Below are positions 33,425-44,237 of a DNA stretch of 64,000 nt, piece after piece. A model generated the notes under the pieces. It saw only the letters and a program-made list of their open reading frames with translations, had not been told where the DNA came from and did no database searches. Source of the DNA: Metellina segmentata (lineage: Eukaryota; Arthropoda; Arachnida; Araneae; Tetragnathidae); NCBI GenBank assembly GCA_947359465.1, contig OX375874.1:101621441-101685440 (forward strand). Direction: 5' to 3'. The position numbers were made by a program, and so were the translations under genes. Each line of letters begins with the position of its first letter. Position 1 is the stretch's first letter.

Positions 33425-34366
33425 CTTATTCAATGATAAGCAGTTCGGATTCCGTACAGGGTGCTCGACGGAGCACTCCCTAAAAGAAATCCTCATAAAC
33501 ATCGAGCAAAATAAAACAAATCAACTCCACATCTGTCTGATATCTCTTAACATTAAAGGAGCATTTGATTCAATGTGGTGGCCGACCCTCTTCCAAGCAC
33601 TCCACAAATACGAGTTTCCACCAGACCTAATAGCCATCACGAGAAGCTTCGTAACAAATAGAAAATCCTCCTACATCAAGGCAACACTCCAATCACACAC
33701 CAGCTGCAAAGGGGATGTACACAAGGTTACTGTCTGGGTCCCTTCCTATGGCTAATCACAATTAATGGACTACTACAACAAACCTGGCCAACAAACTCTA
33801 AAATACAAGCCTTTGCTGATGACATATCAACAATAATCACAGGAAGAAACAGACGCACATTAGAGAAATCAGCAACAGAAGCCCTCAATAAAGTCCAAAC
33901 ATGGTTCCAGCAAGAAAAACTTACACTAAAACAACACAAATCTATGGCAATAGCAATTGGAACCAACAAACAGCTGGCAGGAAAACCCACCATCCAGAGT
34001 AATACGATGAAAATAAAAGTATTCAACCATCGTAAACTACTGGGCATTATCATATACAAAAACCTTAACTTCGCGCAACACCTGGCACACCTCAAGACAA
34101 AAAGCCCCATCCTTAGCAATAGCATTTCTCATACGGTCGGTAAAACCTGGAGCACAAAGCAACGTTTTCTAAGCATATGGAACAGAGCAGTGGCAGAACG
34201 CCAAATATGCTACGCAGCAAGTGCATGGGCACAACATCTGACCCAACGCAACATCTTAAAGCTGCAAAGCCTCCAGCGCCTCTTCACAGTGCAAATCTTT
34301 AGGACATACTTCACAACGTCAACAAATGCATTACAAGTTTTGGGTGGTACTGAGCCCTGCACTTAG
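33425..34366 (+). pseudogene. LINE reverse transcriptase pseudogene
   Basis: Frame 3 gives KQFGFRTGCSTEHSLKEILI and CLISLNIKGAFDSMWWPTLF (RT block with the Asp of LDxxxAFD replaced by Asn). A one-base shift near 33710 moves to frame 2 with GCTQGYCLGPFLWLITINGL (block B) and the catalytic QAFADDIS (33812-33823 encodes FADD). That frame then stays open to 34366 with the thumb-like segment AVAERQICYAASAWAQHLT. The N-terminal fingers and the endonuclease are absent. Non-LTR clade with RNase H: Jockey/R1 group. Confidence 0.85.
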
Positions 34367-34534
34367 TGGCACACAGAGAAGCTGCATTCACCAAACTCAT
34401 CAGATTAAAACAAGATGTAAATTAACTGGGCACAACTTTTAACACCAATGACTATGAACAAGAGACATATATACACAAAGAAAATATTCGGCAAACAAAT
34501 TACGAAAAAATAGGAGGACAAGGCCATACCGAAA

Positions 34535-35260
34535 CAGATATTAAAATATACACCGACGGCTCCAAAACGCAAAACGGAGTAGGAGCAGCTTTTGTGGCAT
34601 TTAGAAACAATATAGAAATCCATAACCAAAAAAATTCAGCTTCATAATAACAACACAGTACCACAAGCATAGAAAATAGCCATCCTATTTGCCCTAGCAT
34701 GGGCAAAACAACAAATATATTCCACTTGTAACAACTAACGGACAGCCTATCAACTATAAAGACACTCCAACAATTCCAAACAAAGGATCCAACATCGCAA
34801 TAAATCCGAGCACTGCTTAAAAATAATTGCCACAATACATTCATCAACTGGGTCAAGGCTCACATAGGTATACAAAGCAACGAAACGGCCGACCAGCTTG
34901 GAAACGAAGCAACAACCGGAGCAACAAACTTCTAAATCACACCAAAACTACCCTAGAGCCAGGCAAAACAACTAATGAAGAGAGCAGCACTTAAGAGATG
35001 GCAGGAGGTATAGGACGAGGGAGAAACGGGAAGAATTTATTCGTTCTTTCCAAGAGTCAACCTTAAAAAGGAGCCACACGGATCTTTCCTCACGGCATTT
35101 TACACAGATACCTCAACAGATTCCGCATAACAGCCACAACCAACTGCATCAGTGGGCACGAGGGGACTCCAAACCATTACGTGCTGGAATGCGCACTTAC
35201 AGCCACAAACCACCTGCTACAGCCAACAAATGAACACTTCAGGGAATGAGAAAAAAACAC
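34535..35260 (+). pseudogene. LINE RNase H and C-terminal zinc motif, broken
   Basis: IKIYTDGSKTQNGVGAAFVA near 34540 carries the first Asp. NWVKAHIGIQSNETADQLGN near 34848 carries the His and last Asp region (usual HxGxxGNExAD, with Ser in place of Gly). ISGHEGTPNHYVLECALT near 35147 is the terminal Cys/His cluster. Stops between these blocks (for example within 34640-34810) show pseudogenisation. Confidence 0.78.
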
Positions 35261-35780
35261 AGTAAATAACAGCAAGGCACAAACAAAGATAATGCTAATC
35301 ACGAAATATCTAACAGAGAACATCGACACAATCAAACAATAGTGCCGCATGGCAAATTATATCACTCCGCAACTAAAAACATTGAACTTCCACCCATGCT
35401 CAAATCTTACCAGTGCTAATAGCACTTACATTATTAATAATTATACTTTAAGAAATTGTTTTTTAATACCCATGTATATTTGTCCAACCCTTGTATGTGT
35501 AACGGGAACCCTCATCACGAGGAGCTCCCATCATGAACACAGATAAAGAGTGATAACACCTGCCCCCCGTTCGGCAATAGGTGGCATCACTCCTCGTGAC
35601 AGTTGACATAAGCTCAATTTGACAATCAAACTGCAGCAAAACCGAAAAGTCCAAAACCAGCGGCGCAGTTGCTCCTAGAGCAGAAGCGCACAGCCAAGGG
35701 TTCGCCTAAATCTGTCACATTCCGTTACGGTGGGCTCAACCACTTTTTTCGCAGCGTGTCCATCACCAACCACTTTTACC

Positions 35781-35822
35781 TGTCCTATTGGACAGGGGGT
35801 AAGGGGGACACCTTCGGTGTCC
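35781..35822. other. Two adjacent perfect short hairpins
   Basis: TGTCC-TATT-GGACA at about 35781-35794 and GGACACC-TTC-GGTGTCC at 35806-35822. They lie between the LINE 3' UTR and the TTAA MITE. They could be structure in a LINE or SINE 3' end; origin unclear. Confidence 0.6.
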
Positions 35823-35831
35823 AAAGGTTAA

Positions 35832-36557
35832 GGGGGTCCGGGACACAAAAATCGTCAAATTTTCGAATTTTTTTTTATTATTTTAAGAAATTCTCTGCGC
35901 TTTTCTGCTTAAAATGACGTCTAAATCATGTTTCTATCTTAATTAGAACTAGAGATATAATAATTTTTGTGGTGCGTTGTTTTGAAAATCTACACTCTTG
36001 ACAGTTGTTGTCATGGCGACAACATCTGTCCTTAAAACTTTAAATGCGTTTTTCTCCATGATACATTTTTTCAAGATTTCCTGTATTCAAATTGCTATAA
36101 CTCGAAAACCGATAAGGTTTAAGTGTTGAAATTTGGAATATATCTTTTTCAAACATTATACTTTAATTTCGATTCAGCAAATTTGAAACAAATATTTACT
36201 TTTAAAAATATGACTTTTTAAAAAAAAAGTATCTTAAAATTTTCACAAATTTTCATTCAAATATTTTTTATTTTTTATTAAATTAATATTTTTTAAATTA
36301 CTGAATCAAAATTAAAGTTAATAAATTTGTGAATAATTTACTGCAAGAATTTTGAAAATGGATCAAGAATATTTTGAACCTTAGCAATTTAAAATGACCC
36401 CTCTTTTTTTTTAAATATTAATTTAAAATTTTTAACGAACTTTTAGAAAAATTTTGTGTTGTGCATTCGCTTATTAGTTAGATGGGTAATCAGTACAAAA
36501 AAATTCTAAATTCTAAATTAATTAATAAAATTTTTTTTCAATGTGTCCCGGACCCCC
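35832..36557. mobile_element. MITE flanked by TTAA (piggyBac- or Kolobok-like), 726 bp
   Basis: Perfect 16-bp TIRs GGGGGTCCGGGACACA at 35832 and, reverse-complemented, ending at 36557. TTAA duplicates lie at 35828-35831 and 36558-36561. The interior is AT-rich with no transposase. TTAA is the target of piggyBac and Kolobok transposases. The GGGGG terminus is not a standard piggyBac CCC start, so the superfamily is left open. Nested in the 3' part of the Tc1 at 30785-36602. Confidence 0.88.
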
Positions 36558-36949
36558 TTAAATGTTTTGTTTTAGGTGTTTCCATATTTTTTCCAACCAC
36601 TGTATATGTAGTCAGGTGTGGCTTAATTTACAGAAGTAATGTGTCATATTATCCTTACACGATTTATTCTCTTTTTATTGAACTCTTCCCAATCCAGTTT
36701 CCTACTCCGCACAAGTAATATTTATAACAATACACAAAAAAGTATCACAGTTAAACGATAATTGGCCAGCACGAAAACATCCCAACATCTTTCAAAATGA
36801 AGAGTCGAAAACAAAGGTACATACTCCAATCGTGGACATACCGGTCCTAAATTTAAAGACTTATTACAAAGGCAAATAGTATATCTCACCAAAAATATTA
36901 CATTGTCTGGCATTACTAGTTACTTTGAAGTTAAGGAACCCTCAATAAA

Positions 36950-37400
36950 ATTTCTTAATTATAAAACTCCAGCATCAGCACCATCGCGAGAACCAATCTA
37001 ATTATCGATCCCACCCACACGTCTCCTAGCTTGTCTCTCAGCAGAGATCCCTATTTAAGTTGGCTTCCATCAACATCTAATTGATCGGGACATTTCTTCG
37101 AATGCACTAAATTATTAAAACCCGCGTGTAAGGTTTCTAGACACCCAAATTAATGTCACGAGCGATCAGTTTATTAAAGGTGTGTAACTGTATCATAACT
37201 GAGGAGCCCAGGCCCAATTACCAGTCCCCGTATTTAGTTAATGTTCTATATTAATTAAACCTGCTCTCATCGTCCCCCATTCAGTTTAATCATCTGCAGT
37301 TCGTGGGACATTTCAATGGGAGTCGCAATTGATGCGAATCTGATTATTCACTGGCATGCTTAAGCTGATTAGCTTTTAGAACTCAAAAGACGTAACCGGA
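36950..37400. other. Non-repetitive island with TAAT-type motifs
   Basis: No TE blocks. It contains several homeodomain-like words (AATCTAATTATCGATCC, CCAAATTAATGTCACG, TTAATTAAACCTG, CAGTTTAATCATCTGC). No reading frame of note. It is a candidate conserved noncoding element only by texture. Confidence 0.3.
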
Positions 37401-37439
37401 GTGCTTCTAGTGGGCTGAAGGATGGGAGGGGTTTTGTAG

Positions 37440-39490
37440 CGTGGGATCTATTTAAAGTGGTACTATGTAGCTGTACTATGAACGGAGAGAAAATCGCCTT
37501 ATTAGCTATTGAAAATACAACTTATGAGATACTTGGTAAGACTTATAAATGTTCCATTCTGAAAAATAGTATGTATGAGAGAGAGATTTTCAACGTTGGG
37601 TCTGCTTAAAGTTGTATGATGAAATTCAAGACTGATCTGAGAGAACATTCTTTTATTAGCTACTAGCCACTGCGTAGATAGCCCGGCGTTGCCCGTGGCG
37701 TTTGCTCCGCAAACCAACACCACGGGCAACGTCGTGATGTAAAGCATTAAGCTGGTGTAAAATTTTCCGCAGATTTCAAATCCGTTGAAGATATTCAATG
37801 TAAAAATGATTTATTTAAAGAAAATCATATTTTTAGGTATCAATCTGAACTGAAATTTTCTCCAGTTTTAAATCCGTTGAAATTTTAACTCTATCTTTAA
37901 CCGTCTAGGAGATAGAAGAAAAAAGAACTTTGACTTCCGTTAAAGTCTGGATGGGAAATCAATAGCGCAAAATCAAAGCGGAAACAAACAAAATAATTTT
38001 TTCCGCGTTTTGCGGTTGAAAAAAACTTGGCATGATTCCAAACCCTGACTGCAAGCTCGCATGAGTAAAAAAGGTTATCCGCGTTTGAAAAGTCGATGGA
38101 GAATAATGCCATGAAATTCATTTACAAATCTTCTAGGTTGAGTTTTAAAATTCGCCGCGACCCAAAAATTGCAAATAATTCGGACTACTTGTGTGACAAA
38201 TATCATTGCTGTAAGTGCCATAGAATCGTCCGGATTTTGAGGACCCAAACAAACAAACAAACACTTTCTTTTATGATAGTAGAAATTGAAAATACAGCCT
38301 ATGAGAAACTTTGAAAGACTTAAATGCACCCTTCTTAAAAACTCAATGATGGATTTTGTAACGTTGGTTTTATTGGTACGATGTAACTGGTGGATCAAAG
38401 GAGCGAAAATTCCCTTATTAGCTATTGAAAATACAATTTATGAGATACTTTGCTATACTTAAATGTATCCCTCTTAAAAATAATATCCATAAGAGGGTTT
38501 TGTAACGTTGGCTTGGTCTAAAATGTTACGATGTTCCTGGAGGATGATCTGAGAGAAAATCATCTCATTAGCTATTGATAATACAACTTATGAGAAACTT
38601 TGAGAGATTTAAATACACCCCTCTTCTAACTCTATGATGGTTTTTGTAAAGTTGGTTTTATTTAAAGTGGTACGATGCAACTGATGGATCAAAGGAGGAA
38701 AAATCCCCTTATTAACTCTTGGAAATATAACTTATGAGATACTCTGCAAGAACTTTAAATGTACCACCCTGAAAAATAGTATCTATGAGAGAGGTTTTCA
38801 ACGTTGAGTCTGTTTACAGTTGTATGATGAAATTAAGAAATGATATGAGAGAAAATTCCCTTATTAGCTATTGAAAATACAGCCTATGAAAACTTTGAAA
38901 GACTTAAAATGCACCCCTCTTAAGAACACTATGATGGTTTCTGTAACTTTGGTTATATTTAAAGTGGTACGATTGAACTGGTGGATCAAAGGAGTGAAAA
39001 TGCCCTTATTAGCTATTGAAAATATAACTTATGAGATACTTTACAAGACTTATAAATGTACCACTCTGAAATATAGTATCTATGAGAGGTTTTTAAAGTT
39101 GGGTCTGTTTAAAATTGTATGGTGAAATTTAAGAATGATTTGAGAGAAAATTCCTTTATTAGCTATTGAGAAAATACAGCCCGAAACTTTGAAATACTTA
39201 TATGCACCCCTCTTGAAAACTCTATGAGTGTTTTTGTAACGTTGGTTCTATTTAAAGTGGTACGATGAAACTGGAGAACGACCTGAGAGAAAATTCCCTT
39301 ATTAGCTATTGAAAATACAATTTGTGAGATATTTGTGTTCAAAAACCATATCCATAAGAGGGTTTTGTAACGTTGGCTCTGTCTAAAATGGTACGATGTA
39401 GCTGGAGGATGATCTGAGAGAAAATTCCCTTACTAGCTATTGAAAATACAACTAAAAGCTACTTTACAAGTCTTGATTGTCTACTTTTTG
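37440..39490. repeat. Satellite-like array, 140-156-bp monomers in dimers
   Basis: The landmark 'ttagctattgaaaataca' (or a variant) occurs near 37501, 37656, 38417, 38573, 38713, 38861, 39008, 39158, 39302 and 39449. Two monomer types alternate: one with 'tgcacccctcttaaaaactctatgatgg' and 'aaagtggtacgatg', the other with 'gtaccactctgaaaaatagt' and 'gttgtatgatgaaatt', giving a dimeric period near 295-300 bp. About ten monomers, interrupted by a Helitron (37663-38285). Confidence 0.88.
37663..38285 (-). mobile_element. Helitron inserted in the satellite array, minus strand
   Basis: On the minus strand it begins near 38285 with TTTCTACTATCATAAAAGAA and ends GCCGGGCTATCTACGCAGTG then GCTAG at 37663. 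It shares 'cgattctatggcac' and 'tttgtcacacaag' type blocks with the elements at 2554 and 9372. Neighbouring monomers show the unoccupied site as AGCTA|TTGAAAATAC. Here the left flank is AGCTA and the right flank is TTGAAAATAC, so the insertion is precise between A and T with no duplication, as expected for Helitrons. Confidence 0.88.
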
Positions 39491-39834
39491 AGACCCAAAT
39501 GTATTCCTCTGAAAAGCTCTATCTAAACCGATAATAAATTGCAAACGTATCTGAATTTTAGAATTTCACCAAAACATTTATACAGCTGTGCATCAATCTG
39601 ACAACTGCTGGTCAAAATTCAGAAGCTGTCTAATTGTGATTTGGTCTCATTTATTTAAAGCATTGTTGTACAATAAACTTTTTATAACGCGAAAATATTT
39701 TTGCTGCTGCATTAATAAGAGCACGACAAAGATGTAAGTGATTGTAAATAGTTTTCGTGGCAATGTATCACTGTTGCGAGTGTCTGTTTGGTCAAATGGA
39801 TAAGTTTTCAGTTTATACGTAGACGAGTGGTCGG
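39491..39834. other. Unassigned AT-rich spacer
   Basis: No recognised feature. The minus frame 39647-39877 has no domain. Confidence 0.4.
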
Positions 39835-41430
39835 CAAACTCATAAGTCCAAAAGAGCCAAAGATCAGCAAAGTACAACGATTAAGATTTGTTTTGAGAGC
39901 CAATTTCTTTTCAAGAACCATGTTTTTAGGAGTCGGTTTAAAAACTAGTTACTAACATTAAATAAAACCAGGTATAATAATAATAATAATTTTATTTTTA
40001 CTGACGAAAAAATATTTTTTACATAAAAATAAAAATTTGACAAAACATGCATTTAATGTAACAATGACCTTGAATTTCCTTATAAAGTTTGAATTAGTCA
40101 GGTGTGTATGTCGTTTTTAATTTAAAGCAAGATTCCATTATCTCATCAATAAGACGATTTATGATAAATGCATGCTTGAAAACGATTATTTGCATGAATA
40201 TGCAGAGAGTGAAAGAACAGCAAATGCTATTTTTTAATTGATCATATGAGTCAGAAATACTATTCCATGAGTTGAAAATTATCTTCCTTCCCTAGGTTTT
40301 TCAAAGCAGACCACTATTTCTGTGAACTAATATCACATTTATTTTTCTTCACTTTTTCTATATCAGCATTATTGCGTTCAAATTTGTATCTTCGTATTTC
40401 TTTGTTTTTAAGCTCCAGTAACTGCATTTCAAAAGCGCCAATGTCAATATTAAAGGGAGAACGATTAATATTCTGTTACGTCATCACTGAGGTTTTTTTA
40501 AAAAAACGCTAATGTCAGCTATGCTATTTTAGAATTCCCGGAACCTCCGTAGAAAATCTTCCCTTATGTTTAAAATTGTTTTTAAATAGTAAATGTCAAT
40601 TACCGAGTTATTTTCTTGGAAATGTTTCAGCAGACTTGGAAAATGAATTATAGTTTTCTATTTCAAAATCATGAGAAAAAAGGGATAATTTGTTTTCGAA
40701 TGAAATATGACTTCTTCCAACATCGAAACAATTCTGTTTTCTTTCTCCTGTTGTTTAACTACTAAGATTATTTAGATAAGTCGTAACGTCTACTATGAAA
40801 AAAAAGTGGGATCCAATATTCGTCCATTAGTTCTAGATAGTCAACATTCAATGATAGCATTTGCAAAACCTATCCTCGCCACGTGTTTGACCTTTCATTG
40901 GCAATAATCATAAAAGTTCTAGTACCTGAAGATGAAATACATCGAAAAAGTGAAAATTGCGCAGTGTAATTTCTGTCACAAGATTCGTCAACAGCTATTG
41001 ATAAAGCTGTAACCAATTTAAGATCTTCGTTTTGCTGATTGGTTATATTCGAAGATATTTTGACAGAGATGTAGTTTACTGTTTTAGCAAACAGTGGTAA
41101 CTCTAATTTTTTTAAAGAATTTCTGTCTTGTTCTTTAAATCCCGGAATAGCTCTTAGAATGAAGTTATAAAACACCTTTTAATATATTAGCCGTCTGTGT
41201 ATGCTTGGTTTGCATCTCTTAGTATTCTCTTGACTAACAATTAACATTGTTGGAAGATTACAACCAATAATTAAATACAGAACTTGATTTTTCTTGATTC
41301 TTCTAAAGTTCTTCAACTGCTTTCTTCCTCGCATCATCGGTGGGATATTTACAGCCAGCATTTAGTCGATATCAATTCGTAGCAGAGCCACCGTCAAGTG
41401 ACTAAAGAGCCGCTGTTTGCCGACCAACTC
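39835..41430 (-). mobile_element. hAT-type element (degraded)
   Basis: The left end has GAGTGGTCGGCAAACT and the right end, read inward, GAGTTGGTCGGCAAACAGCG. An 'agagcc' / 'ggctcttt' word follows in both. The GGTCGGCAAAC terminus is common in hAT elements. An 8-bp TSD cannot be recognised, so the ends are decayed or slightly misplaced. A transposase pseudogene lies inside on the minus strand. A (TAA)n tract is at 39975-39993. Confidence 0.75.
40270..41361 (-). pseudogene. hAT (ZBED/GTF2IRD2-like) transposase pseudogene
   Basis: The minus frame from 41361 to 40870 is one frame with a stop near 41179. It includes LKLVTALSIAVDESCDRNYT then AQFSLFRCISSSG, matching the 'FSIALDESTDVxDTAQ' catalytic segment of hAT proteins. 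Further down, near 40270-40445, IDIGAFEMQLLELKNKEIRR and SALKNLGKEDNFQLME fit the later conserved region. No BED finger is seen upstream. Multiple stops make it nonfunctional. Confidence 0.75.
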
Positions 41431-41744
41431 CCCAAAATGCCATTAAGAGCCAAATATAAAGATTGGTTTTCTATTGACATTTTGGAGAGCTGGAAGTCGC
41501 AAGATCATACACGTGATCAAAGGATTGATTCAGAGGGCAAAAAATGAAATAGTAATTTCATATTAATTAATTTTAAGCTAAATTTTAAAAAGGTGCAAGT
41601 GGTTGCATTTATACAAAAAGTTGTATTTATGTTTCGATTATAACTCACTTGCAATACACCCCATGTAGGAGAAATTTTGGTTTTAGTACTTAACATGCAG
41701 CGTAGAACGTGTGAAGAAAAGTTGCATTTGTTGCAAAAAGTTGC
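41431..41744. other. Unassigned spacer
   Basis: No paired TIR for the following mariner could be found here. The minus frame 41517-41756 has no domain. Confidence 0.4.
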
Positions 41745-42495
41745 CCTACTCATCACCTAACTAAAGAACAAATGCAAACAAGAATTAACCCATGTTGTGA
41801 GACGAAGCATTCTTAAAAATTATCCGAATTTCCTAAAGACTGCAATAACAGGTGATAAAACTTGGGTGCATCATTTTGATCCCCTTACCGAGTCCGCAAC
41901 AAGTCTATGGAAATACACTGATCCTCCGCCCCCGAAAAAAATCCGACAAACCAAATCTGCTGGAAAAGACATAATTATTATTTTCTTTGATCATAAAGGT
42001 ATAATCAATCAACATGCTGTGCCTCCAAAAACTACTGTGAATAGTGAATATTACATTTCAGTTTTGAAAATTTTTCGACAACACATATCGAAAAAGCGAC
42101 ATGAACTGGTAGGGAATTGGACATTACATCACGATAATAATCGCCCGCATGTCGCTTCTTCTGTAGAGTAATATCTTAGTAAATGCAATATTAAAATCAT
42201 GCCACATCCCCCTTACAGTCGAGATCTCGCACCATGCGATTTCCGGTTGTTTCCGTCGTTGAAGGAGGAGAAGCTCCGTGGTAGAAAATTTAACACAGAT
42301 TCTGAAGATATTTCAGCAGTGCAGGGTTCTTTGAAGCAGCTTCCAAAACAAGGCTTCTCTACTTGTTTTGAAAAGTGGGTTGAACGTCTGAGGGAAAGTA
42401 TTTTGAAGAAAAAGGATGTATTTTTTTTCTGTAAATTTATTTCTTGATTTTTTATGATTTTACCCTCATTTTTATGGAACGCCCTTTGTATATTA
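41745..42495 (+). pseudogene. mariner transposase, C-terminal two thirds, D,D34D
   Basis: After a decayed HLTKEQMQTRI-like stretch (from about 41752), the frame from 41797 carries ITGDKTWVHHFDP (first Asp), TLHHDNNRPH (second Asp) and MPHPPYSRDLAPCDFRLFP (third Asp). The second and third Asp are separated by exactly 34 residues, the mariner signature. All three catalytic residues remain, but one in-frame TAA (42169-42171) splits the frame, which otherwise runs open to 42447. The N-terminal helix-turn-helix region is missing. 'gaacgccctttgtata' near 42479 looks like the 3' TIR; no 5' TIR was found. Confidence 0.9.
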
Positions 42496-42527
42496 TATTA
42501 ATCAATTTTATACGCACTTTAGTGAGC

Positions 42528-42554
42528 GAGGTCTGAGAGACCTCTCTACACTAG
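42528..42554 (+). mobile_element. Possible Helitron 3' terminus
   Basis: The perfect hairpin GAGGTCT-GAG-AGACCTC (about 42528-42544) is followed by TCTACA, CTAG (42551-42554) and T. Hairpin plus CTAG plus T is the Helitron 3' signature. The rest of the element is not identified, so this is tentative. Confidence 0.4.
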
Positions 42555-44234
42555 TTACAAGACGGTTTGGAGACACAGCAGTTTAGGGTTAAGATTTAAG
42601 ATTAAACATGTGGTTAGGAGGTTTTTGGATTTGTTGCAATTTTTCCACCTTTGTTTTCTCATAAACTGAAAGAAAATAACTTACGACATTTTTCCACCTT
42701 CTAAACATTAACAAACCAGACTCCAGGATGGGACTTACTCAATTTTTTGGGAAGAGTGACTTATAACATTTTGCCATCTGAGCACAGAATTGTGCTACCA
42801 ACAACATAAATGCGAAGACTATAAAGATCGAAAAAAATCCAAATAGAATCCGACATTTTTATTTCCTTCACCACCCCTTTCACGTTTAAATATTTTTTAA
42901 ACATTTTCCAAAATCAGACAAGAGAGATAATCATTCGGAAATCTCAGCAACAAAGACGTCAAGAAATCGACCTTGCCCCTGACCTAATATCCGACGCGAT
43001 CGATACGCTTTTATTGAAAATAAAAAGTTGGCAACGGCGACACCCAAACTCTCCCTCATAAAAACTCCCCGGCAGCTCCAGATATAAAGCCTCTGTAGAC
43101 CGGACGGAGCAACATAATAAACACCGGGTGTTCTTTCTAAAATAGCAATTCGATAAATCGATTAAAAGGACATTATTGAATTTCACGTCATTTTTTTTCC
43201 TCCCAACCCCCTAAAGGTGACTTTTCTTTGAACTTTGTGACGCCATGCGTTGTTTTTTACACTCCCCGTAATTGTGGGGCTTATAACCTTGGAAGAGCAC
43301 ACAATCGGAACGGCGAGTTTTTCTTATTCTTTCATTGGAGGGAGTTTTTCTTAAGTGCCGAAACAGTTCGATCGCATTAAGTGCCATGGAAGAGGTTTTA
43401 GTGTCGCCGTGTTCTTTCCGCTAAGTGTTGCGTAAAGTCCGGGTAAGGGAATTTTAAGGCTCCACACTCGTCCAATGCAATCAAAGTTATGTATTTTTTT
43501 ATATTGCCGTTTCCTGTTGCTGGGGGCAATAAAACGCGGCTCAGAGGCACAGTGGAGAGCTCACTGAGAGACGGGAAGACTTTTATGTTTGCTTGAACAG
43601 AGTGGAACGTAGGATCAACACATTTTTCTTCGTGGGATGGAGTATAACATATTTATATTTCTTTCTTTACGGTGCACATCTTTCAAAGTGCTGTGTTTAG
43701 AATTTAGTGCTTAGGCTAAAGGTTCTCGTTCTAACCAAGTCTGTCTCTTGACATGTCGCCTGCCATGTGGCTTTTTTTTCTTCTTTTGCATCACAATAAT
43801 AAACTGGAATTGGACTCAGCTGGATACCTTTACCAGTTTTTTATTTCAACTTGGAAAAGTCTCGATTAACTATATACACTATATGTACATGGAACATTCA
43901 ATGAACGAATGTGCATATAGAAACAAATAGCTTCTCTCCACTGTTAGTTTTTTTTCGCCGGTGTTTAACTTCACCGTATAGCTTAAGATAGTCTTAAGAG
44001 AGCTCTTCCTTAGCCACTTGGCACCAATCGTTCCTCGTCTCGTCTCCCTGGTTTAGTTTCGTCGGGGGTGAGCCCGTCTCCATCTTTAAATTTCGGTACT
44101 GGTGTTTTTCAGTGACACTTGCAACATTCAGAGTTTCGAACTCAACAGTTGTGATCACTTTCCTTAGATCTCGGAATCGTTAAAAAAGGACGTATGTGAC
44201 CGGCAGAGCAAGAAGTCGGAATACATGCCGACCC
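42555..44234. other. Unassigned, including a non-repetitive island
   Basis: 42950-43560 lacks TE words and is more balanced in composition ('cgatcgatacgcttttattg', 'ggaacggcgagttttt', 'gtgccatggaagagg'). It may be conserved noncoding or an untranslated exon, but I see no coding exon. 43560-44230 shows nothing specific. Confidence 0.3.
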
Positions 44235-44237
44235 TAA

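Larger units (their letters stand above)
31960..35660 (+). mobile_element. Jockey-type LINE, internally deleted, nested in Tc1
   Basis: Plus-strand element with an A- and C-rich coding strand, unlike the surrounding DNA. Order: gag-like ORF1 with Cys/His knuckles (to about 33216), reverse transcriptase (about 33425-34366), RNase H (about 34535-34935) and a terminal Cys/His motif (near 35145-35180), then a 3' UTR. The endonuclease and first RT blocks are missing, so roughly 2 kb has been lost. Ends are approximate and no TSD was found. Confidence 0.8.
30785..36602 (+). mobile_element. Tc1-family element enlarged by nested insertions, 5.8 kb
   Basis: The left TIR is CAGGGCTTGTTCAAAAATAT followed by GGAAACCCC. 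The right TIR, read inward from 36602, is CAGTGGTTGGAAAAAATATG followed by GAAACACC. Both are flanked by TA (30783-30784, 36603-36604). The left third carries a transposase pseudogene. The interior has been invaded by a LINE (about 31960-35660) and a TTAA-flanked MITE (35832-36557). Without these the element would be about 1.4 kb, typical for Tc1. Confidence 0.85.

Noticed and set aside
33727..34125. 132-aa minus frame
   Set aside because: It is the antisense of the LINE reverse transcriptase, which has clear sense-strand motifs (QAFADDIS).
39835..41430. 8-bp TSD for the hAT element
   Set aside because: The sequences next to the two TIRs (left acgtagac, right ccccaaaa) do not match; I report the element but not a TSD.
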